Made by a program: the position numbers and the translations under genes
In this document: positions 15,598 through 24,073 of the stretch, one piece after another
Numbering within the stretch: position 1 is the stretch's first letter
Layout: each line of letters opens with the position of its first letter
Notes under the pieces: model-generated
Databases searched by the model: none
Seen by the model: the letters and a program-made list of their open reading frames with translations, nothing else
What the model was told of the DNA's origin: nothing
From: Ruminococcus sp.
Lineage (GTDB): Bacteria; Bacillota; Clostridia; Oscillospirales; Ruminococcaceae
DNA length: 64,000 nucleotides
Direction: 5' to 3'
NCBI GenBank assembly: GCA_017523285.1
Contig: JAFWWU010000161.1
Location: 1 to 64,000, forward strand

Positions 15598-16943
15598 AGA
15601 AAATAATTATCGGCGGAACGCATAGCGGATGCGGAAAAACAACTGTAACCTGTGCGGTTTTGCAGGCTCTTTGCAACAGAAAATTGAAAGTTTCATCATT
15701 CAAGTGCGGACCTGATTATATAGATACAATGTTTCACGAAAAAATAATAGGAACAAGCGCACATAATCTCGATAGCTTTTTCTGTGATGATAATACTCTG
15801 AGGTATCTTTTGAATCAGAACGGAAGCAAATATGATATTTCCGTTATTGAGGGCGTTATGGGATTTTATGACGGAGTAAACGGCAGAGGCTCGGCTGATT
15901 CGGTTTCACGCATTACGGATACAGGTGCGATAATTGTAATTGACTGCAAGGGAATGAGCGATTCTGTCGGCGCTGTTATGAAAGGATATCTTTCGTATCG
16001 TGAAAATAATATTATCGGCTTTATTTTCAATCGTCTGCCCGAAAAGCTTGTACCGAAAATAAAGCAGATATGCAGCGAGCTGAATACGCAGTATTTCGGA
16101 TTTATGCCTGCGAATAAAATTACTGTTGAAAGCAGGCATCTTGGACTTGTGACAGCAGATGAAATTGCAGATTTAAAGAATAAAATGCAGTATCTCGGAG
16201 TGCTTGCGGAAAAGCATATTGAAATAGATAAAATAATGGAATATTCGGAAAGTAATATACCTGAGTTCACATCTCCGATAATAAAAAAATACAGCTTTGA
16301 AAGAAAGCCTGTTATTGCAGTTGCAAAAGACAGTGCATTCTGCTTTTTATATTCGGATAATATAGAAATTCTGAAAAGGCTTGGCTGTGAAATAAGATAC
16401 TTCTCCCCTATTGCAGACGAAAAAATACCCGAAGCGGACGGGCTTATTCTTTGCGGAGGATATCCTGAATTATATGCGGAAAAATTATCGCAGAACAAAT
16501 CAATGCTGTGTGATGTTTACGAAAAAATCAACGGAGGAATGCCGACAATTGCCGAATGCGGAGGCTTTATGTATCTTCATAAAGAGATTGAAGTATCTTC
16601 TGAAAAATCATATAAAATGGCAGGAATAATTGACGGAAAAGCTTTTAAAACAGAGCGCCTACAGCGTTTCGGATATATAAGAATGAAATCTGAAAATGAT
16701 AATCTTATCAGCAAAAAGGGTGAGAGTGTTTCCGCGCATGAATTTCATTATTTTGAAAGCAGTGCAGTCGGTTCTGATTTCAATGCTGAAAAAGCAGATG
16801 GAAGAAACTGGAAATGCGGATATGGAAATAAAAATCTCTATGCAGGCTTTCCTCACTTGTATTTTTATTCGGATATAAAGATTGCTGAAAGCTTTGTTGA
16901 AAAATGCGAGTTATTCGGAGGAATAAATGAACAGAATCAGTAA
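15594..16943 (+). CDS. cbiA: Cobyrinate a,c-diamide synthase CbiA
   Basis: This 449-residue ATP- and glutamine-dependent amidase converts cobyrinate to its a,c-diamide. The N-terminus has a P-loop, IGGTHSGCGKTTVTCAV, followed by FKCGPDYIDTMFH. The C-terminal glutaminase domain has LILCGGYPELYAE and ECGGFMYLHKE, whose Cys is the likely nucleophile. It begins with TTG, overlapping the cbiET stop (TTGA); AAGGAG lies 8 bases upstream. It overlaps cobT by 17 bases. The segment FKCGPDYID favours CbiA over the other amidase, CbiP, which is encoded at the end of the operon. Confidence 0.94.
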   Translation: MKKIIIGGTHSGCGKTTVTCAVLQALCNRKLKVSSFKCGPDYIDTMFHEKIIGTSAHNLDSFFCDDNTLRYLLNQNGSKYDISVIEGVMGFYDGVNGRGSADSVSRITDTGAIIVIDCKGMSDSVGAVMKGYLSYRENNIIGFIFNRLPEKLVPKIKQICSELNTQYFGFMPANKITVESRHLGLVTADEIADLKNKMQYLGVLAEKHIEIDKIMEYSESNIPEFTSPIIKKYSFERKPVIAVAKDSAFCFLYSDNIEILKRLGCEIRYFSPIADEKIPEADGLILCGGYPELYAEKLSQNKSMLCDVYEKINGGMPTIAECGGFMYLHKEIEVSSEKSYKMAGIIDGKAFKTERLQRFGYIRMKSENDNLISKKGESVSAHEFHYFESSAVGSDFNAEKADGRNWKCGYGNKNLYAGFPHLYFYSDIKIAESFVEKCELFGGINEQNQ

Positions 16944-17976
16944 TATAACCGCATCTGACAAATCAGCGGAATCAGCGGCACATAATCACTGGAACAGTAT
17001 TGCAAAGCCGCTTGGAAGTCTTGGTCTGCTTGAATCGGCTGTGGAGAAGATTGCCGCAATACAGGGTATAGAAAATCCCGATATAAGCAGACGTACAGTA
17101 GTTGTAATGTGTGCTGATAACGGTGTTGTCTGCGAGGGCGTAACTCAGTCTGACAGCAGTGTTACAGCAGTATGTGCAAATGCAATTGCTGATGGAACTT
17201 CAAATATTAATGTTCTTGCCGATACGTTTAATTCGGATGTTCTTGCTGTTGATATCGGTATGAACAGCGATTGCAAAAATACAAAACTTATAAACAGAAA
17301 AATTGCCTGTGGAACAGAAAATATTGCAGCAGGTGCGGCTATGACGTATGAACAGGCGGAAAGTGCTATTTCTGTGGGGATGGATATTGTCGGCGAGCTG
17401 AAAAATAAAGGTGTAAATATCATTGTAACAGGTGAAATGGGAATAGGCAATACAACAATTGCATCAGCACTTTCGGCGGTATTGCTTAACTTATCACCCA
17501 AAGCTGTAACAGGCAGAGGAGCAGGTCTTGACAGCGAGGGATTAAGCAGAAAAATATCTGTAATTGAGCGTGCAATAGCTGTAAATAATCCTGATGTCAA
17601 TAAGCCGATAGAACTTCTTGCAAAGCTTGGCGGATATGATGTTGCAGGCATGGTGGGATTGTTTCTTGGCGGAGCTTATTATCGCATTCCTGTAATCATT
17701 GACGGAGTGATTTCAGCTGTGGCGGCTTTGATAGCATACAGGATTAATCCTCTTACAGCGGAATATATGCTTGCGAGCCATATTTCCGATGAGCCGGCAG
17801 GGAAAATGCTACTTGACAGCATAGGCTTAAAAGCAATAATCAATGCCAATATGCGTCTTGGCGAGGGTACGGGCGGAGTAATGCTTCTTCCGCTTCTTGA
17901 CGGTGCGTTGTCAGTTTATAACAATGCGCACAGATTTGATGAAATCTCAATAGAAAGGTATACCGAGCTTAAATGA
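16927..17976 (+). CDS. cobT: Nicotinate-nucleotide:dimethylbenzimidazole phosphoribosyltransferase CobT
   Basis: This 349-residue enzyme activates the lower-ligand base to its alpha-ribotide. Visible family motifs are KPLGSLGLLESAVEKIA near the N-terminus, VVMCADNGVVCEGVTQ, TGEMGIGNTTIASAL and the C-terminal LGEGTGGVMLLPLLD, which carries the catalytic Glu. Its length is typical. GGAGG lies 5 bases before the ATG. No lower-ligand biosynthesis gene (bluB or bza) is in this window, so the base may be imported or made elsewhere. Confidence 0.95.
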   Translation: MNRISNITASDKSAESAAHNHWNSIAKPLGSLGLLESAVEKIAAIQGIENPDISRRTVVVMCADNGVVCEGVTQSDSSVTAVCANAIADGTSNINVLADTFNSDVLAVDIGMNSDCKNTKLINRKIACGTENIAAGAAMTYEQAESAISVGMDIVGELKNKGVNIIVTGEMGIGNTTIASALSAVLLNLSPKAVTGRGAGLDSEGLSRKISVIERAIAVNNPDVNKPIELLAKLGGYDVAGMVGLFLGGAYYRIPVIIDGVISAVAALIAYRINPLTAEYMLASHISDEPAGKMLLDSIGLKAIINANMRLGEGTGGVMLLPLLDGALSVYNNAHRFDEISIERYTELK

Positions 17977-18491
17977 TAACGATTGTAACAGGCGGTTCGA
18001 AGTGCAGTAAATCAAGCTTTGCTGAAAGCCTTTTTGAAAAAACAGGCGGCAGAAAAATTTACATAGCTACAATGATTCCTTATGGCGAGGATGCACAGAC
18101 AGCTATTGAAAGACACAGAAAAATGCGGAAAGACAAGGACTTTGAAACTATTGAAAAATATACTGATATAGACGAAATATGTCTGCCCGAAAAATGCAGT
18201 GTGCTTCTTGAGTGTATGGGAAATCTATGTGCAAATGAAATGTTTGCAAATAATGAAATAAGCTTTCCTGCCGATAAGATTATAAAAGGGATTGAAAAAA
18301 TAGCTGCACAGTCTGAGCATTTTGTGATTGTAACAAATAATGTGTTCTGTGATGGTATTTACTACGAAAAAGAAACCATGGAATATATACGCTCAATGGG
18401 AGAAATAAATTGCAGAATTGCGGAAATTGCCGATAATGTTATCGAGTGCGTGTATGGAATCCCTGTTGTGCTGAAAGGAAAAATATTATGA
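17973..18491 (+). CDS. cobU: Adenosylcobinamide kinase/guanylyltransferase CobU, altered P-loop
   Basis: This 172-residue protein has the CobU layout: an N-terminal P-loop, the segment IATMIPYGEDAQTAIERHRKM containing the His that accepts GMP in characterised CobU, LLECMGNLCANEMF, and the C-terminal VYGIPVVLKG. The P-loop reads GGSKCSKS (residues 7-14) where GxxxxGKS is expected. Codon 12 is AGT (18006-18008), one base from the Gly codon GGT. The change may weaken or alter nucleotide binding, or be tolerated in this lineage. A second CobU-like gene with an intact P-loop lies two genes downstream. It overlaps cobT and cobS (ATGA). Confidence 0.85.
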   Translation: MITIVTGGSKCSKSSFAESLFEKTGGRKIYIATMIPYGEDAQTAIERHRKMRKDKDFETIEKYTDIDEICLPEKCSVLLECMGNLCANEMFANNEISFPADKIIKGIEKIAAQSEHFVIVTNNVFCDGIYYEKETMEYIRSMGEINCRIAEIADNVIECVYGIPVVLKGKIL

Positions 18492-19267
18492 TATTACTTA
18501 AATCCCTTGCAAGTGCATTTTTAATGTATTCGAGAATACCGATGCCGAATGTCGAGTGGAAAGAGGAAAACAGAAGATATTCGCTTTGCTTCTTCCCTGC
18601 TGTCGGCGCTGTTATCGGGGCATTATTTATGCTTTGCAGGCATATATGCGGCTTGCTTGAATTTGGCGGATTTTTTACAGGAGTAGTTTTGGTTATCATT
18701 CCGATAATTATAACGGGCGGAATACATCTTGACGGCTTTTGTGACGTAATCGATGCGAAATCATCATTTGCCGATAAGAAAAAGCGGCTTGAAATAATGT
18801 CTGACCCACATATAGGCTCATTTGCCGTTATATATCTTATGCTTTATTTCCTTGTTCAGACAGCTGTGCTATGCGAGATAGATAAAACTGAAACAGCGTT
18901 GGTAATTGCAATTGGATTTGTGTTTTCAAGAACGCTCAGCGGTATAGGTGCGGTATGCTTTAAATCTGCAAAAAGCGAAGGTGCACTGCAAAGCTTCGTA
19001 AAGCCTGCACACAAAAAATCAACGCTTTTTGTGCTTGCAATAGTTAATGTAATTGCGGCGGCGGCAATGCTATGCTTTAATGTTATAGCGGGTGGATTTG
19101 CTGTGCTTGGTGCGATAGCTGCTTTGATTTATTACAGATTATCTGCATATAAAAATTTCGGTGGAATTACAGGCGATACAGCCGGTTGGTTTTTACAGGT
19201 CTGCGAGCTTACAATTGCAATTATGGCACTGGTCGGCGAAAAAATTACGGAGGCGGCTTTATTATGA
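18488..19267 (+). CDS. cobS: Cobalamin 5'-phosphate synthase CobS
   Basis: This 259-residue membrane enzyme joins activated cobinamide to the alpha-ribotide. The Asp-rich motif GIHLDGFCDVIDAKSSFADK near residue 80 is diagnostic, and it has about six membrane helices. It starts MILLKSLASAFLMYSRIPMP, the usual CobS beginning. I placed the start at ATG 18488, overlapping the cobU stop, because a longer in-frame reading would lie inside cobU. Its end overlaps the second cobU-like gene by 4 bases. Confidence 0.93.
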   Translation: MILLKSLASAFLMYSRIPMPNVEWKEENRRYSLCFFPAVGAVIGALFMLCRHICGLLEFGGFFTGVVLVIIPIIITGGIHLDGFCDVIDAKSSFADKKKRLEIMSDPHIGSFAVIYLMLYFLVQTAVLCEIDKTETALVIAIGFVFSRTLSGIGAVCFKSAKSEGALQSFVKPAHKKSTLFVLAIVNVIAAAAMLCFNVIAGGFAVLGAIAALIYYRLSAYKNFGGITGDTAGWFLQVCELTIAIMALVGEKITEAALL

Positions 19268-19647
19268 TTATGATAACAGGCGGAGCATATCAGGGGAAAA
19301 CACAGTTTGCTGTTTCTGAATACGGCTGTAAAATCACAGACGGAAAATGCTGTGAAATTGACAGTGTATTTACTGCTGAATGTGTGAAAAATTATCATCT
19401 GCTTGTAAAGCGTCTGCTTGAAAATGGTGAAAATCCTGTTGAGTTTACCGAAAGGCTTTGCAGAGAAAATCCTTCACTGATCGTTATAATGGATGAAATA
19501 GGAGGAGGAATAATTCCGCTTGAAAAAAGCGAGAGAATATGGCGTGAGACAGTCGGTAAGGCAGGCTGTATCATAGCGGAAAATTCAGAAAAAGTAATTC
19601 GTATGATATGTGGTATACCCCATATTCTGAAAGGTCAGAAGAAATGA
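19264..19647 (+). CDS. Second, short CobU-like P-loop protein
   Basis: This 127-residue protein resembles a reduced CobU. It has an intact P-loop, ITGGAYQGKTQFA (G-x4-GKT at residues 6-13), a Walker B-like VIMDEIGGGIIP, and the CobU-type C-terminal ICGIPHILKG. The region that carries the GMP-accepting His in CobU is missing, so it could bind and hydrolyse or transfer from NTP but probably cannot guanylylate. It lies between cobS and cobC, overlapping both by 4 bases, with GGAGG upstream. It may supply kinase activity lost in the first cobU, which is inference. Confidence 0.7.
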   Translation: MIMITGGAYQGKTQFAVSEYGCKITDGKCCEIDSVFTAECVKNYHLLVKRLLENGENPVEFTERLCRENPSLIVIMDEIGGGIIPLEKSERIWRETVGKAGCIIAENSEKVIRMICGIPHILKGQKK

Positions 19648-20204
19648 AAATTATATTTATCCGTCATGGAAAAACTGTCGGAAATCTTGAAAAACGCTAC
19701 ATAGGAAGAACTGATGAATCGCTTTCACAAATCGGCATAAATGAGATTTCAAAGCATTCTTTTCCCGATTGCGATATTGTGATTTCAAGTTTTATGAAAC
19801 GCTGCATAGAAACAGCAACGCTTATCTATCCCGATAAACAGGTTATAACTATAAACGGACTTGAAGAATGTGATTTCGGTGATTTTGAGGGAAAAAATTA
19901 CAATGAACTATGTAATAATCCCGATTATATAAGCTGGCTTGAAAGCGGAGGTTTACTGCCGTTCCCAAATGGTGAAAATACCCAGGATTTCAAAAAAAGA
20001 TGTGTCGAAGCATTTGAAAATGCTGTACGCAGTTATTCGGATTATGATAGCATCTGTTTTGTGGTACATGGCGGAACGATAATGTCTGTTATGGAAAAAT
20101 ACGCTGTGCCGAAAGGGAATTATTATGATTTTCAGGTGAAAAACGGGCAAGGTTATATAACTGAATTTGACGGAGAAAAAATAAAAGTTCTGGAGAATAT
20201 ATGA
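19644..20204 (+). CDS. cobC: Alpha-ribazole phosphatase CobC-like (histidine phosphatase)
   Basis: This 186-residue histidine phosphatase starts MKIIFIRHGKTVGN, and the His of RHG is the phosphate-accepting residue. Further family residues are visible in GLEECDFGDFEGK and VVHGGTIMSVM (the second catalytic His). In this operon the expected role is removing the phosphate from alpha-ribazole-5'-phosphate or from cobalamin-5'-phosphate. The ATG overlaps the preceding stop (ATGA), and the gene ends by overlapping cbiB in the same manner. The phosphatase fold is certain; the substrate is inferred from context. Confidence 0.88.
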   Translation: MKIIFIRHGKTVGNLEKRYIGRTDESLSQIGINEISKHSFPDCDIVISSFMKRCIETATLIYPDKQVITINGLEECDFGDFEGKNYNELCNNPDYISWLESGGLLPFPNGENTQDFKKRCVEAFENAVRSYSDYDSICFVVHGGTIMSVMEKYAVPKGNYYDFQVKNGQGYITEFDGEKIKVLENI

Positions 20205-21169
20205 AATTGATGACAGCAATTATGCCGATAATAATCGGCTTTGTAATAGATAGCTTTATCGGAGATCCGTATAATCTGCCGCATCCTATAAGACTTATCG
20301 GAAGGCTTATTTCAAAGCTTGAAAAATTTATACGCAAACGTTTCAGAAATCTGCATACAGGCGGTGTTTTTCTTGCACTTACAGTAATATTTATATCAGC
20401 AGTAGTCCCCTTTTTTATACTTTATTTTTATTACAGGCTGAATATTATATTCGGTATTCTGATTGAGGGAATTTTCTGTTATTATCTTATTGCTCCCAAA
20501 TGCCTGCGTAATGAAAGCATGAAAGTATATAGCGCAATAAAAATAAAAGATACCGAAAAAGCAAGAAAAGCTGTTTCGATGATTGTAGGACGTGATACGC
20601 AGTGCCTTGATGAAAGCGGAATTATCAAAGCGGCTGTTGAAACTGTTGCGGAGAATACATCAGACGGCGTTACTGCACCGATAATGTATATGTCGCTTGG
20701 CGGTGCTGTGTTCGGATTTATATATAAAGCAGTAAACACAATGGATTCAATGATAGGATATAAAAACGATAAATATATAAATCTCGGACGTTTTGCGGCA
20801 AAGCTTGACGATGCCTTTAATTTTATTCCGTCAAGGCTTACAGCAGCAGTAATGATTTTATCTGCATATATTCTTGGAATGAATGGGGAAAATGCGTTCA
20901 GAATATGGAAACGTGACAGAAGAAAACATGCAAGCCCGAATTCTGCACAGACTGAGGCTGTATGTGCAGGTGCACTTGAAATCAGACTTGCAGGCGACGC
21001 TTATTATTTCGGAAAGCTTCATAAAAAGGAATATATAGGCGATGATATCCGCCCGATAGAAAACGAGGATATAAGGCGTGCAAACAGGCTTATGTACTGC
21101 ACTTCAATCATTGTGCTGATAGTTTTCGTATCAATAAGAGGAATAATTTTCGGAGGAGTTTTATGGTGA
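20201..21169 (+). CDS. cbiB: Adenosylcobinamide-phosphate synthase CbiB
   Basis: This 322-residue integral membrane enzyme attaches aminopropanol phosphate to adenosylcobyric acid. It has several membrane helices and the family motifs IDSFIGDPYNLPHPIRLIG near the N-terminus, ETVAENTSDGVTAPIMY in the middle, and RDRRKHASPNSAQTEA towards the end. It works with the CobD-type decarboxylase encoded immediately downstream, with which it overlaps by 7 bases. Its length is normal. Confidence 0.95.
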   Translation: MKLMTAIMPIIIGFVIDSFIGDPYNLPHPIRLIGRLISKLEKFIRKRFRNLHTGGVFLALTVIFISAVVPFFILYFYYRLNIIFGILIEGIFCYYLIAPKCLRNESMKVYSAIKIKDTEKARKAVSMIVGRDTQCLDESGIIKAAVETVAENTSDGVTAPIMYMSLGGAVFGFIYKAVNTMDSMIGYKNDKYINLGRFAAKLDDAFNFIPSRLTAAVMILSAYILGMNGENAFRIWKRDRRKHASPNSAQTEAVCAGALEIRLAGDAYYFGKLHKKEYIGDDIRPIENEDIRRANRLMYCTSIIVLIVFVSIRGIIFGGVLW

Positions 21170-22200
21170 ATTCAATGCATGGCGGTGATATTTACAGCCG
21201 TAAAATCAGATATGATTTTTCAGCAAATCTCAATCCTCTCGGAATGCCTGAAAGTGTAAAAAAAGCAGTTATTGAAAGCGTTAAGAATTGCGAAAGCTAC
21301 CCTGACCATTTTTGCCGAAAACTATGCAGAGCAATTGCAGAATACGAGGACTTCCCTGCTGAAAAAATAGTATGTGGAAACGGTGCGGCAGACCTTGTTT
21401 ACAGGCTTGTAGCTGCACTTAAGCCGAAAAAGGCTGTGATAGCTGTTCCGACTTTCAGCGAATACGAAAAAGCACTTACAGAAAATAATACTGAAATTAT
21501 AAAGCATTATCTTTCGGAGGAAAATGAATTTGCCGCTGGTATAAGTATTCTTGATTATCTTGAAAATGAAATTGATATGCTTTTTATGTGCAGTCCGAAT
21601 AATCCTACGGGAAAAATAATAGAAGAAAATCTGCTTGAGGCAATTGCTGAAAAATGCCGCCGTAATGATATAATTTTCGTGTGTGATGAGTGCTTTCTCC
21701 CATTTGCTGTCGATAGCGTAAATAAAAGTGTGAGAAGATTTATAAATGAAAATATTGTAATTCTGAAAGCTTTTACAAAGATATTTTCAATGGCAGGTTT
21801 AAGGCTTGGATATGCACTTTTCGGGAATGCAGAGCTTGCTGATATTCTGCGGAATACAGGGCAGTTCTGGAGTGTTTCCGTGCCTGCGCAGACAGCAGGA
21901 ATTGCCGCCTTAAATGAATATGATTATATTGAAAAGATAGTAAAACTTATAAATACCGAGCGTGAATTCTTAATATCAGAGCTGAAAAATTTTGGATTTA
22001 AGGTGTATGATTCCGAAGCGAATTTCATTTTATTCCGATGTGAAATTCCGCTTGATGAAATGCTTCTGAAAGAGAAAATAGCTATAAGAAACTGTAATAA
22101 TTATGACGGACTGGGTGACGGATTTTTCCGCATTGCTGTCCGAAACCGAAACGAAAATGAAATTCTCATTTCAGCAGTAAGGAGGTGTATGAATGGCTAA
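21163..22200 (+). CDS. cobD: Threonine-phosphate decarboxylase CobD
   Basis: This 345-residue PLP enzyme of the histidinol-phosphate aminotransferase fold makes aminopropanol phosphate from threonine phosphate. It starts MHGGDIYSRK shortly after ATG 21163. CGNGAADLVYRL, MCSPNNPTGKI and AFTKIFSMAGLRLGYALFG are visible, the last carrying the PLP Lys at residue 206. The HGGD start and the location next to cbiB favour CobD over HisC. GGAGG lies 8 bases before the first ATG; a second in-frame ATG four codons later is less well placed. Confidence 0.9.
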   Translation: MVNSMHGGDIYSRKIRYDFSANLNPLGMPESVKKAVIESVKNCESYPDHFCRKLCRAIAEYEDFPAEKIVCGNGAADLVYRLVAALKPKKAVIAVPTFSEYEKALTENNTEIIKHYLSEENEFAAGISILDYLENEIDMLFMCSPNNPTGKIIEENLLEAIAEKCRRNDIIFVCDECFLPFAVDSVNKSVRRFINENIVILKAFTKIFSMAGLRLGYALFGNAELADILRNTGQFWSVSVPAQTAGIAALNEYDYIEKIVKLINTEREFLISELKNFGFKVYDSEANFILFRCEIPLDEMLLKEKIAIRNCNNYDGLGDGFFRIAVRNRNENEILISAVRRCMNG

Positions 22201-23668
22201 ACCTATAATGATACAAGGTACAATGTCAAACGCAGGCAAGAGTATAATTGCGGCGGCGTTATGCAGAATATTCAGACAGGACGGTTATAGCGTTGCACCG
22301 TTCAAATCACAGAATATGGCTCTTAATTCGTATATAACTGCTGATGGACTTGAAATGGGCAGAGCACAGGTAATGCAGGCAGAGGCGGCAGGAATTGAGC
22401 CTTCTGTTATGATGAATCCTATACTTTTAAAGCCGACAACAGATGTCGGTTCACAGGTTATAGTAAATGGTGAAGTGCGTGGAAATATGAGTGCGGCAGA
22501 ATATTTCAGACGCAAAAAAGAGCTTATTCCCGAAATTATGAAGGCTTATAACACTCTTGATAAACAGTATGATATTATTGTTATTGAGGGTGCAGGAAGT
22601 GCGGCAGAGCTTAATCTGAAATCAGATGATATTGTAAATATGGGAATGGCAAGACTTGCAAAATCCCCTGTTCTGCTTGTCGGAGATATTGACAGAGGCG
22701 GAGTTTTTGCTCAGCTTTTAGGTACAATAATGCTCCTTGAAAAGCACGAACAGGATATGATAAAGGGAATGATAGTAAATAAATTCCGAGGGGATAAAAC
22801 GATATTTAAAAGCGGAGTTGACATTCTTGAAAATCACAGCGGAAAGCGTGTTGCAGGAGTTGTTCCTTACATAAACTGCGACATTGAGGATGAAGATAGT
22901 CTTTCTTCAAAGCTTGAAAACAATACAGCAAATGGTATTATAGATATAGCAGTAATACATCTTCCGAGAATATCGAATTTTACGGATTTTGATGTTTTCA
23001 GCCAGTATGACGGAGTTTCTGTGCGTTATGTTTCAAATCCTTCACAGCTTAAAACTCCAGATATGATAATAATTCCCGGGACAAAGAGTACAATTCACGA
23101 CAGAAAATGGCTTGCGGAAAGTGGAATGGAAATTGCGATAAAGCGTCTTGCAGAAAAAGGTGTTCCTGTCTTCGGAATCTGCGGCGGCTATCAGATTTTA
23201 GGTGAAGAAATAAGCGACCCTTATAACAGCGAGGGCGGCGGAAACGTCAGCGGAATGGGACTTCTTTCATGCAGGACAGTTTTTTCTCAGGATAAGAAAC
23301 GCTCACAGACAAGCGGAAGATTTACAGAAGTGGGCGGAGTTTTTTCAAACCTTTCACATGTTGAATTCAAAGGCTATGAAATACATCTTGGTGAAACGGT
23401 TTCGGATGAAAAGCCGTTGCTTGACTGCGGCGGTGCTCAGAAAGGAAATATATACGGCTGTTATATTCATGGAATTTTTGATGAAGCAGATATAGCTGAA
23501 CGCATAGTTTCGAAGCTTTATGAGCAAAAGGGACTTTCGTATAATTCAGGTAAAAATGACCGCAGGGCATATAAGGAAACTCAGTATAATCTGCTTGCCG
23601 ATGAGGTAAGAAAAAATATTGATATGAAGCTTGTTTATGAAATTCTTGAACAAGGTCTTGATGCTTGA
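22193..23668 (+). CDS. cbiP: Cobyric acid synthase CbiP/CobQ
   Basis: This 491-residue glutamine-dependent enzyme amidates four carboxyls of adenosylcobyrinate a,c-diamide. The N-terminus is IMIQGTMSNAGKSIIAAALC (P-loop), followed by FKSQNMALNSYITADGLEMG, which is diagnostic for CbiP/CobQ. The glutaminase domain has PVFGICGGYQILGEEI with the nucleophile Cys, and HGIFDEADI near the C-terminus carries the His. AAGGAGGTG lies upstream, and the start overlaps cobD by 8 bases. It is the last gene of the biosynthetic run. A promoter for the riboswitch locus is embedded in its stop codon. Confidence 0.96.
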   Translation: MAKPIMIQGTMSNAGKSIIAAALCRIFRQDGYSVAPFKSQNMALNSYITADGLEMGRAQVMQAEAAGIEPSVMMNPILLKPTTDVGSQVIVNGEVRGNMSAAEYFRRKKELIPEIMKAYNTLDKQYDIIVIEGAGSAAELNLKSDDIVNMGMARLAKSPVLLVGDIDRGGVFAQLLGTIMLLEKHEQDMIKGMIVNKFRGDKTIFKSGVDILENHSGKRVAGVVPYINCDIEDEDSLSSKLENNTANGIIDIAVIHLPRISNFTDFDVFSQYDGVSVRYVSNPSQLKTPDMIIIPGTKSTIHDRKWLAESGMEIAIKRLAEKGVPVFGICGGYQILGEEISDPYNSEGGGNVSGMGLLSCRTVFSQDKKRSQTSGRFTEVGGVFSNLSHVEFKGYEIHLGETVSDEKPLLDCGGAQKGNIYGCYIHGIFDEADIAERIVSKLYEQKGLSYNSGKNDRRAYKETQYNLLADEVRKNIDMKLVYEILEQGLDA

Positions 23669-23693
23669 CAAATTTTTACAGCTGTGATATTAT
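23665..23693 (+). promoter_or_regulatory. Sigma-A promoter of the riboswitch locus
   Basis: A perfect TTGACA (23665-23670) and TATTAT (23688-23693) are separated by 17 bases. The -35 box contains the TGA stop of cbiP (23666-23668). Transcription would begin near 23700, just ahead of the riboswitch. Confidence 0.8.
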
Positions 23694-23713
23694 TAGGTAT
23701 ATTCTAATAGATA

Positions 23714-23904
23714 AAACAACAGGTGTCGGACGCTTATTATGATAAGTCGGGTCTGATGAAAAGGGAAGTCGGGTGAAAATCCCGCACGAACTCGTCACCG
23801 TAATAGAGTAGCAGGAAAAACAGCGTACGCTGAATGTCACTGCATTTTGTGGGAAGACTTTTTTCTTGTGATGATACTTGAGTCGGGAGACCTGCCTGAT
23901 GTTT
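23714..23904 (+). promoter_or_regulatory. Cobalamin (B12) riboswitch
   Basis: The conserved aptamer blocks are present in order: ACAGGTG at the 5' side, TGATGAAAAGGGAA, GTGAAAATCCCGC, the GTCACTG segment near 23837, GGGAAG near 23851, and the B12 box AGTCGGGAGACCTGCCTG at 23881-23898. The ends (about 23714-23723 and 23895-23904) can pair as the closing stem. The downstream sequence to 24060 contains a perfect TGAAACAG/CTGTTTCA hairpin and a terminator, which form the expression platform. Cobalamin binding is expected to reduce expression of the import locus that follows. Confidence 0.93.
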
Positions 23905-24021
23905 GTACTGAAACAGAATCTGTTTCAATGCCACGAGTAAATTGGCAGTACGTTTACATACAATTATAAGTCTTGCTCAGTGGCAGGGCTTATTCGGTGC
24001 GTCTTTAGTATCTGTGTAACT

Positions 24022-24059
24022 GTGCGTCTTTGCTTGTGGTAAGGACGCATTTTATTTTT
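24022..24059 (+). terminator. Riboswitch terminator with a repeated stem arm
   Basis: TGCGTC (24023-24028) pairs with GACGCA (24044-24049), ahead of TTTTATTTTT. The left arm GTGCGTCTTT also occurs 25 bases earlier (about 23997-24006), so two upstream sequences could compete for the same right arm. That would suit a switchable terminator. Confidence 0.75.
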
Positions 24060-24073
24060 AAGAGAGGTATAAT

